A stretch of DNA of 64,000 nt from Marinilactibacillus sp. Marseille-P9653 (GTDB taxonomy: Bacteria > Bacillota > Bacilli > Lactobacillales > Carnobacteriaceae_A). The stretch lies in assembly GCF_916618885.1 (NCBI RefSeq), contig NZ_CAKAKH010000001.1, positions 496,001 to 560,000 of the forward strand, written 5' to 3'. Of the stretch, positions 38,993-48,166 are shown one piece after another. Position 1 is the stretch's first letter. The number at the start of each line of letters is the position of its first letter. The translations under genes were made by a program, and so were the position numbers. The notes under the pieces were generated by a model. The model was not told the origin of the DNA. It searched no databases and saw only the letters and a list, made by a program, of their open reading frames with translations.

Positions 38993-40621
38993 TTGAAATT
39001 ATATACAAACGGTAAAATTTATGTCGAAAGAGAACAATTCGCGACAGCGATGCTAGTTGATGAGGATTACATAAAAGTAGTTGGGAATCACGAATTAGTG
39101 GAAGCCTATCAACATCAGTCCGAAGTGATTGATTTAAAGGGGAAGACAGTTGTTCCAGGTATGAACGATTCCCATCTGCATTTTTTGATGACGGCTGAAT
39201 ACCTTGATATGTTGAAAATTACGGATGTCACTTCTATGAAGGCATTAATCGAGCGTTCAAAAGAATATATAGAAGATAAAGGACTAACAGAAAAAGACTT
39301 TCTATATACAGAAGGATGGAATCAGAATTACTTTACAGATATACAAAAAATTCCGGACAGAACCGATTTGGATAAAATTTCTACAACGGTTCCAATCGCA
39401 ATGGTTCGAGTAGATCGCCATATTATGAGTTTAAATTCCAAGGCCATTGAAAGATTGAAACTGACAAAAGACTCTGTTTCTCAAAATGGTGGAGAAGTTC
39501 AAAAAGATGCTCAAGGTGAACCTACCGGGGTATTAACAGAAGGTGCAATGGATTTGGTGCGTCCTTTCTTGCCTGAAGCAAGTGTGGAGACTAGAAAGCT
39601 ACAGCTGAAAAAAGCAATGAAACTAGCAAACAGCTTAGGGTTAACATCTATGCATACCAACGACGCTAAAGATGAAACGATTGAAGAAACCCTCTCACTC
39701 TACCGAGAGCTTGAAGAGGAACAAGCCTTGACCGTACGCTTCTATCAACAAATCTGGTTCAATGATGCTACGTATATTCAGCCATTTTTTGATAAAGGCT
39801 ATATGTTCGGCCAAGGTAGTTTCTATAACAAGATCGGACCAATCAAATACTTTTCAGATGGTACATTAGGTGCTAGAACGGCTGCTATGCGAGAATCTTA
39901 CTCGGACGATCCGGAAAATCTAGGGATTGAAACAAAATCTCAAAAGCAATTAAATGAAGAAGTGAAGATCGCTGTTGATCACGGTTTCCAAGTCATTATT
40001 CATGGGATTGGGGATAAAGGTGTGGAAAGAATATTAGATGCCTATGACGAAGCACTAAAAGGAAAGCCCAATGATCTCAGATTAGGCGTCAATCATATGC
40101 AAATAACAGGTCGTGACCTTGTAGATCGTGTGATTGATAGAGGATATTTGACCTATGTACAACCCATATTTTTAAATGACGATATTCCGATTGTGCTTTC
40201 TCGTATCGGTAAAGAGCGGGCGGAAACGTCTTATGCTTTTGGAACCTTAGCCAGAGCTGGTGTACACCAGTCCTTCAGTTCAGACGCACCGATTGTGTCC
40301 TTTGATCCTTGGGAAAATATTTATTCAGCCGTTACCAGAAAAAGGTTAGATGGTACGCCGGAAGAAGGCTTTTTGCCAGAAGAAGCCGTAGACATCTATA
40401 CTGCTATCGACGCGTACACTTATGAGAGTGCTTATGCAAGTTTTGAAGAAGGAATTAAAGGTAGAATCAAACCTGGACAGTTAGCTGACTTCATCGTAAT
40501 CGATCAAGATATCTTCACTTGTGATCCTATGAAGATCAAAGATACACAAGTACTTGCAACGATTGTTGGCGGCAAAGAAGTGTATAAGAAGGAGAACAGC
40601 AATGAAGAAAATAGAAGTTAA
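38993..40621 (+). CDS. amidohydrolase (YtcJ-like)
   Basis: A 542-residue metal-dependent hydrolase of the amidohydrolase superfamily, subgroup YtcJ/DUF amidohydro_3. VVPGMNDSHLHFLM carries the HxH metal ligands, and later histidines lie in IIHGIGDKGV and LGVNHMQITG; SFSSDAPIVSFDPW holds the catalytic Asp. The C-terminal GRIKPGQLADFIVIDQDIF is typical. Substrate unknown. It starts with TTG, 9 bp after AGGAGG. Its end overlaps the yitT-like start by 20 bp. Confidence 0.9.
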   Translation: MKLYTNGKIYVEREQFATAMLVDEDYIKVVGNHELVEAYQHQSEVIDLKGKTVVPGMNDSHLHFLMTAEYLDMLKITDVTSMKALIERSKEYIEDKGLTEKDFLYTEGWNQNYFTDIQKIPDRTDLDKISTTVPIAMVRVDRHIMSLNSKAIERLKLTKDSVSQNGGEVQKDAQGEPTGVLTEGAMDLVRPFLPEASVETRKLQLKKAMKLANSLGLTSMHTNDAKDETIEETLSLYRELEEEQALTVRFYQQIWFNDATYIQPFFDKGYMFGQGSFYNKIGPIKYFSDGTLGARTAAMRESYSDDPENLGIETKSQKQLNEEVKIAVDHGFQVIIHGIGDKGVERILDAYDEALKGKPNDLRLGVNHMQITGRDLVDRVIDRGYLTYVQPIFLNDDIPIVLSRIGKERAETSYAFGTLARAGVHQSFSSDAPIVSFDPWENIYSAVTRKRLDGTPEEGFLPEEAVDIYTAIDAYTYESAYASFEEGIKGRIKPGQLADFIVIDQDIFTCDPMKIKDTQVLATIVGGKEVYKKENSNEENRS

Positions 40622-41507
40622 AGATACTTTGAAAAATCTGGTTCTGATTGTTATTGGATCATTTTTATACGCAATCAGTGTTAATGGCTTCACTGTACCC
40701 AATGATTTGGCAGAAGGTGGGCTGACTGGATTTTCACTGATCTTATTTTACTTATCGGATATCGAACCATCGTATACGATTTTTATCTGTAATATCTTTA
40801 TCATTGCGATCGGATATAAATTCTTGGACAAGAAAACATTAAACTACACAATCGTAGCGAATGGAATTATTTCAGTTTTGCTATTAGTCGTTTCAGGTCC
40901 GAAATGGGCTTTTATTCCAGAAACGACACTGCTAGCTCCAATTGGTTCAGGGGTCTTTATGGGTGCTGGAATTGGGTTGATCATGCTGGGCCATGGGACG
41001 ACTGCCGGAAGTGATATCCTTGCTAAAATTATGCAGAAATATATCGGTATCAATATTCCAACGTCGCTTTTGCTGATTGACATTTTCATTGTTGTACCAA
41101 GTGTATTCATTATCGGTGTCGAAAATGTTTTCCTTACCTTGATCAACTTATTTATTCAGACAAAAATGATCGATTTCGTATTAGAAGGATTAAATCCAAG
41201 AAAATCCTTTTTTATCATTTCGGAAAAATACGAAGAAATTGCGCGTCAGATTGAACTACAAATTGGTCGTGGGATTACAATACTTGACGGAAAAGGTCAT
41301 TTCACTGGTAACAAAAAGCAGATTCTTTATATTATTATAAGCCGGAGAGAAGTGCTTACAATTAAAAGAATTGTAGAATCCGTCGATCCCAACGCATTTG
41401 TCACCTTATCCCACGTTCAAGAAGTTACAGGAGAAGGATTTACCTATCTATCCCAAGAAGAACAAGCAGAGAGAATCACAGAAGCAGAAGAACAAGGACT
41501 ACAATAA
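40602..41507 (+). CDS. YitT family membrane protein (DUF161 + DUF2179)
   Basis: A 301-residue protein starting at the ATG at 40602 after AAGGAG, inside the 3' end of the amidohydrolase gene. Five or so membrane segments (about 9-195) belong to the YitT domain (FTVPNDLAEGGLTGFSLIL, GHGTTAGSDILAKIM), followed by a cytosolic DUF2179 domain (SEKYEEIARQIELQIGRGIT, then ISRREVLTIKRIVESVDPNA). Function is not established; a role in small-molecule transport is often assumed. Confidence 0.88.
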   Translation: MKKIEVKDTLKNLVLIVIGSFLYAISVNGFTVPNDLAEGGLTGFSLILFYLSDIEPSYTIFICNIFIIAIGYKFLDKKTLNYTIVANGIISVLLLVVSGPKWAFIPETTLLAPIGSGVFMGAGIGLIMLGHGTTAGSDILAKIMQKYIGINIPTSLLLIDIFIVVPSVFIIGVENVFLTLINLFIQTKMIDFVLEGLNPRKSFFIISEKYEEIARQIELQIGRGITILDGKGHFTGNKKQILYIIISRREVLTIKRIVESVDPNAFVTLSHVQEVTGEGFTYLSQEEQAERITEAEEQGLQ

Positions 41508-41543
41508 AAGAGACGAACCATTAGGTCTAGATTGGAGTAGATA

Positions 41544-42203
41544 ATGAAACAGTCAATTCTATCATTGAAAAAGGTTGGATTTCAAACGAGTAAACAAACC
41601 ATACTTGAAGAGATCACGTTTGAAGTCCAGGAGGGCGAAGTTATTACACTGACAGGCCCTTCTGGAAGTGGGAAAAGTACGATATTGAAGTTGATTGGAA
41701 GTCTCTTCACACCTACTCAAGGAACCATTAGCTACAAAGGAGAGGATTTAGAGAAAATCAATCCTATGAATTACCGAAAAGAAGTTTCTTATTTCTTTCA
41801 AAATGCGGCTTTATTCGATCGGACAGTTAAAGATAACCTAGAATTTCCTTTCACCATACGCGATCAAGAAATCGATGAGGAAAAAATCAAAGCCTATTTA
41901 GAAAAGGTTGAGCTTTCAGATGGCTACTATGATAAACCGGTCACTGAGTTATCAGGAGGAGAAAAACAGCGGATTGCATTGATCCGTAACTTGATGTTTG
42001 AACCACGAGTCTTATTGCTAGACGAAATTACCAGTTCACTGGATGCAAAAAACCGGTCTATTATCTTACGTATGCTAGATGATCTGAACAAGAAAAATCA
42101 AGTGACGATAATTAAGGTAACCCATGATGAAGCAGAAATTTCCAACTCTAGTAGAGTGATTAAAATCAGAAATGGAAGAATGGAGGATTCTAATGACGAA
42201 TAG
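41544..42203 (+). CDS. ABC transporter ATP-binding protein (FetA/YbbL-like)
   Basis: A 219-residue ATPase with Walker A GPSGSGKST, signature LSGGEKQRIALI and Walker B LLLDEITSSLD. It pairs with the next gene, whose product is a FetB-type permease; in E. coli FetAB helps export iron and resist oxidative stress. An origin in metal or other export here is family inference. The permease start lies inside its last codons. Confidence 0.88.
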   Translation: MKQSILSLKKVGFQTSKQTILEEITFEVQEGEVITLTGPSGSGKSTILKLIGSLFTPTQGTISYKGEDLEKINPMNYRKEVSYFFQNAALFDRTVKDNLEFPFTIRDQEIDEEKIKAYLEKVELSDGYYDKPVTELSGGEKQRIALIRNLMFEPRVLLLDEITSSLDAKNRSIILRMLDDLNKKNQVTIIKVTHDEAEISNSSRVIKIRNGRMEDSNDE

Positions 42204-42957
42204 TCTTGAAATTAGCAATACATCACTTCTTTTTTCGACTGGACTTTTACTAATTGCGATTTTTGTTGATTACAAACAAAAGCTGGGACTAGGAAATGAG
42301 ATCTTCGTCGCAGGACTTAGAGCAGTCATACAGCTTTTCCTCATTGGTTATGTACTGAGTTACATATTCAATTTGGATAATATCTTGGTTACTTTTGCCA
42401 TGGTATTGTTTATCGTATTCAATGCTGCCTACAATGCGCATAAAAGAAGCGAAGGGATTCCAAATTCCTTGAAAATATCCTTATTATCACTAGGAACGGG
42501 GACTGCTCTGACTCTAGGATTACTGATTTTAACAGGAACCATTGAATGGGTGCCTTCACAAATTGTTCCTATCACTGGGATGATTGCAAGTAACGCGATG
42601 GTTGCAGTGGGTTTGACTTACCGAGCGCTGAATGACAAATTCAAAGATCAACGACAACAAGTTTTAGAAAAACTAGCGTTAGGCGCAAATGAAAAACAAG
42701 CCTCTATGACCATTATCAGAGAAAGTGTTCGAACTGGTATGACACCTTCTATAGATAGTACGAAAACGGTTGGACTCGTGAGTTTACCGGGAATGATGTC
42801 TGGTTTGATCTTTGCAGGAATCGAACCAACAGAAGCGATTCGCTACCAGATTGTCGTCATGTTCATGCTAATAGCTGTAACCAGTATTTCGAGTGTAATC
42901 GCCAGTTTTCTAGCATACAAGCAATTTTACAACGAACAAAAACAACTGATTTTGTAG
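42193..42957 (+). CDS. ABC transporter permease (FetB/UPF0014-like)
   Basis: A 254-residue membrane protein with about six or seven hydrophobic segments and the UPF0014 signature around ITGMIASNAMVAVGLTYRAL, LALGANEKQASMTIIRESVR and LVSLPGMMSGLIFAG. The start is the ATG at 42193, 6 bp after GGAGG, overlapping the ATPase stop by 11 bp. Together the two genes form an exporter, possibly for iron. Confidence 0.88.
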   Translation: MTNSLEISNTSLLFSTGLLLIAIFVDYKQKLGLGNEIFVAGLRAVIQLFLIGYVLSYIFNLDNILVTFAMVLFIVFNAAYNAHKRSEGIPNSLKISLLSLGTGTALTLGLLILTGTIEWVPSQIVPITGMIASNAMVAVGLTYRALNDKFKDQRQQVLEKLALGANEKQASMTIIRESVRTGMTPSIDSTKTVGLVSLPGMMSGLIFAGIEPTEAIRYQIVVMFMLIAVTSISSVIASFLAYKQFYNEQKQLIL

Positions 42958-43406
42958 TTGAAGGGTCTAAATGATAGGCAAAAAGGCTGGGAATATGAAA
43001 TTTGGTATATTACAGAATATATTCCGATTATGGTAAGAATGGGTTCTCTTAAGGGAATGTTACGATTAGTATGACAAGAACATTTCTACGGAAAGAATAA
43101 AGATACAGTAAATCTGTATAAGGTGTATGGAATATTGTATAAAGCGAACGAAGTTTTGCTCTTGTTACAGTTTGACATAAAACTCACCGATTGAAATACA
43201 ACTGTAAAAAAGTAAGTGATATAATACAAGCGTACTAAAAAGGCGTAACAACAGGCGTTAGACCCTTTTATTTTATTCTAATCGTGGTAAGATTACATTC
43301 GGTCGCAGATAGATTGAGTATTTAGTGAATCTATCCTTCAACAATTAAGCGGCAGAAGTTGAGTATTTACACAATAAGGATAAAATGAAAAGGAGCACGA
43401 CAAATT
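42958..43406 (+). other. 449-bp intergenic region; long leader of the LysM-3D gene
   Basis: No convincing protein gene. A -35-like TTGACA is at 43171-43176, and a -10 TATAAT at 43221-43226 lies about 180 bp before the LysM-3D gene. The leader contains an AAAAGG...CCTTTT hairpin followed by a T-rich run (about 43236-43275) and a perfect 8-bp stem GATAGATT/AATCTATC (about 43308-43335). The 11-mer TTGAGTATTTA occurs twice. Near 42985 a short AAGGCTGGGA resembles one arm of the inverted repeat at 1329. I see no c-di-AMP (ydaO) riboswitch motif. Confidence 0.45.
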
Positions 43407-44258
43407 ATGTCAACAGTGCAGAAATTTTTAATCAAAGCAGGAGCAACAATCGCGTTTGCTTCAATGTTTACTTTTGGAAATACGAGCGATGCTAGCGCTC
43501 AAGAAATGTCCGCAGACAACTGGGAACCAAGAACTGTTTCTGAAATTTCTTCAGAAATTGCAGCGCAAAAAGAAAATCAAGATGGAAACGACGCAATTGA
43601 ATATACTTTCCAATGGGGAGATACATTGTGGGGCGTTTCAAAAGCAACAGATGTTTCTATCGATAAGTTAGCTAAAGTAAACGACATTGATAACCGCAGC
43701 ATGATTCAAGTGGATACAAAAATTTACTTGAGTGGAGATTCTTCAATTATTTCAGTTGAAAACAACGATGAAGTTGTCAGCTATGATGTATCTGAAGAAG
43801 AGGTTGTAGAAACAGAAACACCTCAAGAAGTGCAAGAATCTGTAAAAGAAGAAGTTGTTGAAGAAGAAGCCGTTACAGAAGAAACACCTGAAGCGACAGA
43901 AACAACAGCACCTGAAGCACCTTCTGAAGATATATCAACGTCTTCTAGTGAAGCACAAGCTTCAGCTCAAAGTGGAAGAACCGTTTCTGTAGAAGCAACT
44001 GCTTATTCATTAAACCAGCCTGAACTAGGAAACATCACTTATTCAGGAATCGATCTTAGACAAAATCCAAACGTTATCGCTGTAGATCCAAGCTTTATCC
44101 CGTTAGGATCTAGAATCAACGTACCTGGATATGGTGAATTTATCGCTGGCGATACTGGTGGAGCTATCAAAGGAAACCGTATTGATATCCACATGACAGA
44201 TATTCAACAAGCTTTACAATTTGGACGTCGCTCAATCGAAGTTCAAATCATCGAATAA
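43407..44258 (+). CDS. secreted LysM and 3D-domain cell-wall protein
   Basis: A 283-residue exported protein. A signal peptide covers about 1-31 (ATIAFASMFTFGNTSDASA, cleavage after ASA). One LysM domain follows (YTFQWGDTLWGVSKATDVSI...MIQVDTKIYL, about 65-110), then a Glu/Thr-rich linker, then a C-terminal 3D domain (VEATAYSLN, IAVDPSFIPLGSRINVPGYG, AGDTGGAIKGNRIDIHM) with the three conserved aspartates of MltA-like/Sps folds. It probably acts on peptidoglycan as a lytic enzyme. Confidence 0.9.
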   Translation: MSTVQKFLIKAGATIAFASMFTFGNTSDASAQEMSADNWEPRTVSEISSEIAAQKENQDGNDAIEYTFQWGDTLWGVSKATDVSIDKLAKVNDIDNRSMIQVDTKIYLSGDSSIISVENNDEVVSYDVSEEEVVETETPQEVQESVKEEVVEEEAVTEETPEATETTAPEAPSEDISTSSSEAQASAQSGRTVSVEATAYSLNQPELGNITYSGIDLRQNPNVIAVDPSFIPLGSRINVPGYGEFIAGDTGGAIKGNRIDIHMTDIQQALQFGRRSIEVQIIE

Positions 44259-44272
44259 TAGTATAAAGTTAG

Positions 44273-44307
44273 AGCCTGACCAGATTCCATTCTGGTCAGG
44301 CTTTTTT
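44273..44307 (+). terminator. terminator after the LysM-3D gene
   Basis: AGCCTGACCAGA-TTCCAT-TCTGGTCAGGCT with T run; perfect 12-bp stem. Confidence 0.9.
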
Positions 44308-44485
44308 GAACAAGTCTTTAGGTAAGGTAATGAGTTCTTGTAAATAATATGACGTCTTTAAAAATAAACTTTAACAAATTGTAAAAGTATTATTTTTTGA
44401 ATCCAGACGTATTCATGTTAAGTTATATTTGAGAGAAGAAATTCTTTCAAAAAAATATGGATTAAATAAAGGAGAGAGTAGAAAA

Positions 44486-44710
44486 ATGAAGAAACTTGCA
44501 AAACTGACAGCACTGACGATGACAGCCGGAATGTTGTTAGCAGCATGTGGAGACACTACCGACACCGATATGGATGATCCAGCTACTACAGACCCAGCGA
44601 CAGATCCAGGTACGGGTACAGACATGGACGATGATATGGATGATGATGCAGATTTAGGCGATGACCTAGACTTGGATGATGATACAGATACAGATTCAGA
44701 TAATGATTAA
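44486..44710 (+). CDS. small aspartate-rich lipoprotein (hypothetical)
   Basis: A 74-residue protein with a lipoprotein signal: MKKLAKLTALTMTAGMLLAA then Cys21 as lipobox (LAAC). The mature part of about 53 residues has 25 aspartates, the rest mostly Thr, Gly, Pro and Met, and no Lys or Arg, so it is an extreme polyanion on the cell surface. I recognise no family; metal or cation binding is only a guess. The AAAGGAGAG site lies about 11 bp before the ATG at 44486; the 19 upstream in-frame residues are not used. Confidence 0.75.
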   Translation: MKKLAKLTALTMTAGMLLAACGDTTDTDMDDPATTDPATDPGTGTDMDDDMDDDADLGDDLDLDDDTDTDSDND

Positions 44711-44741
44711 TTGTTCCAAATAAACTTAGAATAAGTAAAAT

Positions 44742-44777
44742 AAAAACTGAGAGCCTGTATAAGGTTCTCAGTTTTTT
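44742..44777. terminator. bidirectional terminator
   Basis: ACTGAGA-CCT...AGG-TCTCAGT between the convergent Asp-rich lipoprotein and alr genes. Confidence 0.8.
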
Positions 44778-44779
44778 AC

Positions 44780-45949
44780 TTAATTTAATAACATATTGGT
44801 TTTGACAACAACTTCTTTGTTTTTCATATAAACTCGAGGGATTCTTTTACCGATGCCACACAGTAATTCATAATGAAAACTATTTGTTAATTCAGCCATA
44901 GCGTAGAGCGACGGATAATCAGCAGCGGGATCTCCAAAGAAGACGATTTCGTCGTCTTCTGATATAGAATCAATATTTGTTACGTCTAACATAATTTGAT
45001 CCATACAGATTCTACCAACGATAGGTGCTTTTTTCCCGTTAGTTGTTAGATACCATCGATTAGATAATTGTCTCGGGATACCATCAGCGTATCCAAGTAA
45101 AATCGTAGCGATTGTTCGCTTGCTTTCAGCAGTATAGGTACGTCCATATCCCACCGTATCTCCCTTAGAGATTGTTTTGATAAAAGCAGCGTGAGTCGTT
45201 AACTTCATAATTGGTTTCAAATCAATGGTACTTTCCATACTTTTATCAGGATGGTATCCATAGATAGAGATACCTGTTCGAATCATATCCAAGTGAAACT
45301 CAGGGTAGGCTAAAGTTGCAGCGGTGTTGCAACAATGTTTAAGATTGAATTTGATATCATTTTCTTCCAAAAAAGAAACAATGTTCATAAAGGTTTTAAA
45401 TTGAGCTTTAGTAAAAGAAGGGTCTTCTAGATTCTCAGCGTCGGCAAAGTGTGTGAAAACACCGTCGAACAGAACAAATTCTGACTCCATAGTATGCATG
45501 ACTTTCAAAGCTTCTTGATTAGAACGCACACCAATACGGGACATGCCCGTATCCACTTTTAAATGAACAGTCGCAACTTTCCGAAGGTTTTCAGCAGTTT
45601 TACGCACTTGTTCAGCAACAGATTCAGTGAAAACAGTCATGGTAATATTATTTGCAATGGCGGTCGCAATGGTTTGTTCTTCGACAGGGCCAAACATTAG
45701 AATCGGAACTTCAATGCCAGCTTCTCTTAATTCAAGTGCTTCATCAAGTACAGCTACTGCAAGATAATCCGTACCAAGTTCTTCCAGTTTTTTGCCAACT
45801 TCAACAGCTCCATGACCATACGCATCGGCTTTTACAACAGCCATAAATTTAGTTTGAGTATCCAGTAGACTTTTCATCTGAGTATAGTTATAAGCAATAT
45901 GATCGAGGTTGATTTCAGCACGTGTAAAACGATAACTTCCATAATCCAT
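44780..45949 (-). CDS. alr: alanine racemase
   Basis: PLP enzyme that makes D-alanine for peptidoglycan and teichoic acids. 389 residues. The PLP lysine is K40 in AVVKADAYGHG, and the second catalytic base, a tyrosine, lies in VGYGRTYTA. LLGYADGIPRQL and RICMDQIMLDVT complete the family pattern. The AAGGATG ribosome site is somewhat distant from the ATG at 45949. Single gene. Confidence 0.97.
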   Translation of the reverse strand: MDYGSYRFTRAEINLDHIAYNYTQMKSLLDTQTKFMAVVKADAYGHGAVEVGKKLEELGTDYLAVAVLDEALELREAGIEVPILMFGPVEEQTIATAIANNITMTVFTESVAEQVRKTAENLRKVATVHLKVDTGMSRIGVRSNQEALKVMHTMESEFVLFDGVFTHFADAENLEDPSFTKAQFKTFMNIVSFLEENDIKFNLKHCCNTAATLAYPEFHLDMIRTGISIYGYHPDKSMESTIDLKPIMKLTTHAAFIKTISKGDTVGYGRTYTAESKRTIATILLGYADGIPRQLSNRWYLTTNGKKAPIVGRICMDQIMLDVTNIDSISEDDEIVFFGDPAADYPSLYAMAELTNSFHYELLCGIGKRIPRVYMKNKEVVVKTNMLLN

Positions 45950-46095
45950 TGTTCATCAGCATCCTTATGATTTGGTATTGTTTATTTTAACATGAATGAA
46001 AGCTGACATCGAAGTCATAATGCGTTAGAATCGTTATTCTTACAAAGTGTTGTTACAATAACCATAAATAAGATAAATAGATAGGAGATTTGAAT

Positions 46096-46632
46096 ATGAA
46101 AACAGGATCAAAGGCCTTTATAATCGTCATGCTTAGCTTGTTCATGGCAGCTTGTACCGATCAATCAGCTCCTGAAATTGCACCTGGTGCAAATGGAGAT
46201 GCAGCAGAAGAGTCAACGGAAGAAACGGATGCTACAGGTACAGATGAACAAATGGCAGCTTTAGATGTGGATCTTTATAATGGAGACTCTCAAAGAGCAG
46301 GTAATGCAATCTTTGACGAAAGTGATGGCAACGTGATGCTTACATTGAATTTAGAAGACGTATCAGCAGGAGAAATAAGTATTCAAATTCATAGTAGAGG
46401 TGAAGCGACACCGCCAAGCTTTGAAGATGCCGGAGATGATTTCCAGGAATTTGAATTACCAGATCTTGAGGTCTCCGAAGGTGGAGCAGTGAATCAAACC
46501 TTTGAATTAGAAGGCGTATCGCTTTTACCAGAAGCTGAAGGGACCTTAGCCACAGAAGACGGTTCTTCTATTATTATTTTAAATGGTTCGGGTAGTCCAA
46601 TCATTGGAGGGGTTATATTTCCCCCACAATAA
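46096..46632 (+). CDS. lipoprotein with degenerate Cu/Zn superoxide dismutase-like fold
   Basis: A 178-residue lipoprotein (Cys20 in LSLFMAAC); start at the ATG at 46096, 7 bp after AGGAGA. From about residue 57 it follows the SodC pattern: VDLYNGDSQRAGNAIF, EISIQIHSRGEATPPSFEDAG, LPDLEVSEGGAV, VSLLPEAEG, SSIIILNGSGSPIIGGVI. The places where SodC has metal-binding histidines mostly carry other residues: IQIHS keeps one His, AGDDF replaces AGGHF, and the zinc-loop histidines are missing. It is unlikely to be an active dismutase; B. subtilis YojM is a known Cu-free relative. Confidence 0.7.
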   Translation: MKTGSKAFIIVMLSLFMAACTDQSAPEIAPGANGDAAEESTEETDATGTDEQMAALDVDLYNGDSQRAGNAIFDESDGNVMLTLNLEDVSAGEISIQIHSRGEATPPSFEDAGDDFQEFELPDLEVSEGGAVNQTFELEGVSLLPEAEGTLATEDGSSIIILNGSGSPIIGGVIFPPQ

Positions 46633-46750
46633 ATAAAATTATGCTGGTTTGTCTATCCAAGACAAATCAGTTTTTCTTTATATAGAACCTTGTTCTTGAA
46701 CGCACTCTTCGGTATGATAAGAACAATTCTATTTAAAAGGGGATCATCAG

Positions 46751-48088
46751 ATGACGATCAATGAAAAGCTGTTAACAGCATACAAGGAAAAATTTAACGC
46801 AGAACCTTCCAATCATGCGGTCAAGCAAGCCATTGCGAAAGTAGGGATTGCCGATGCTTCCATCGATAACAATAGGCTTAGAAGACATTCTTTTATTTTC
46901 TCAAACGAAACAACGCGCGGTGAGATTACAAATCAGAAATCTAGTGGACGCTGCTGGATGTTTGCGGCATTAAATACAGCCCGAGTAGATACTATGAAAA
47001 AACTAGACGTGAAAACTTTCGAATTTTCACAAAACTATACGTTGTTCTGGGATAAACTTGAGAAATCTAATTATCTGTTAGAAAATATTATAGATACAGT
47101 TGAAGAGCCATTAAATTCGAGACTCGTGCAACATTTACTGTTTGATCCTATTCAAGATGGTGGACAATGGGATATGTTTTCTGGACTTCTTGAAAAATAC
47201 GGTGCTGTTCCAAAATCTGTTATGCCCGAAACTTATCATTCTTCAAATACGAGAGAATTGAATACACTTTTAACAGCGAAATTGAGAGAATTTGCTGCTA
47301 AAATACGTGAAGCACATAAATCAGGTGCATCAAGAGAAGCTTTACTGGAAATAAAAGAATCGTCCCTTTATTTTGTGTACAATTTACTGGTGAAAACACT
47401 TGGAGAAGTACCGGAAACGTTTACTTATGAATATAGAGACAATCAAAATGACTTCCACCGTATCAAAGACATCACCCCTCAAGACTTTTTCAAAGAGTAT
47501 GTTGAATGGGATTTGAACGACAGAGTTAGTCTAATCAACGCTCCTACAGAAGATAAACCTTATGGAAAAGCCTATACGGTTAAGTATCTTGGAACTGTAA
47601 AAGAAGCGAAACCAGTCACTTATATTAATGTACCGATAGATGTCCTTAAAAAAGCAGCTGTTGCAGCTATCAAAGATGGAGAACCTATCTGGTTTGGTTG
47701 CGATGTAGGAAAAATGCTAGATCGTAAAGCAGGGATTATGGATCATCACGCTTACGATTACGAGGCAACACTAGGGGAAACCGTTGAATTAACGAAAGCC
47801 CAGAGATTGGATTACGGAGAAAGCTTATTAACACATGCAATGGTATTCGTTGGAGTTGATCTAGATGAAGACGGGGCACCAATTAAGTGGAAAGTAGAAA
47901 ATAGCTGGGGAGATACTTCAGGAGATAAAGGGGTTTATTCAATGAGCGATCAATGGTTCGATGAATACAATTACCAAATCACTGTCAGCAAAAAATATGT
48001 AGAGGAACAATGGTTGAAAGCACTAGAAGAACCCGTTACAGAATTAGAACCATGGGATCCAATGGGCGCACTTGCTATGATGCAGTAA
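46751..48088 (+). CDS. pepC: aminopeptidase C (bleomycin-hydrolase family)
   Basis: A 445-residue cytosolic C1-type cysteine peptidase, common in lactic acid bacteria, which trims amino acids from peptides. Active-site residues are Cys68 in SGRCWMFAA, the histidine in LLTHAMVFVGVD and the asparagine in VENSWGD. The C terminus ends in the typical PWDPMGALA. GGGGAT precedes the ATG. Single gene. Confidence 0.96.
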   Translation: MTINEKLLTAYKEKFNAEPSNHAVKQAIAKVGIADASIDNNRLRRHSFIFSNETTRGEITNQKSSGRCWMFAALNTARVDTMKKLDVKTFEFSQNYTLFWDKLEKSNYLLENIIDTVEEPLNSRLVQHLLFDPIQDGGQWDMFSGLLEKYGAVPKSVMPETYHSSNTRELNTLLTAKLREFAAKIREAHKSGASREALLEIKESSLYFVYNLLVKTLGEVPETFTYEYRDNQNDFHRIKDITPQDFFKEYVEWDLNDRVSLINAPTEDKPYGKAYTVKYLGTVKEAKPVTYINVPIDVLKKAAVAAIKDGEPIWFGCDVGKMLDRKAGIMDHHAYDYEATLGETVELTKAQRLDYGESLLTHAMVFVGVDLDEDGAPIKWKVENSWGDTSGDKGVYSMSDQWFDEYNYQITVSKKYVEEQWLKALEEPVTELEPWDPMGALAMMQ

Positions 48089-48118
48089 AATACCTGAATC
48101 GATCTTATTTTAAAATTT

Positions 48119-48166
48119 AAAAGATGCTCGTTAGATGTATAAAACATTTAACGAGCATCTTTTTTA
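48119..48166. terminator. bidirectional terminator
   Basis: AAAAGATGCTCGTTA-ATGT-ataaa-ACAT-TAACGAGCATCTTTT, a long stem between convergent genes. Confidence 0.88.

Noticed and set aside
42985..43045. 13-codon ORF with GGCTGGGA upstream after fetB
   Set aside because: Too short, poor ribosome site, and it overlaps a hairpin likely to act as a transcript end.
43233..43406. c-di-AMP (ydaO) riboswitch before the LysM-3D gene
   Set aside because: Expected because such genes often carry it and cdaA is in the window, but none of the conserved ydaO blocks is visible.
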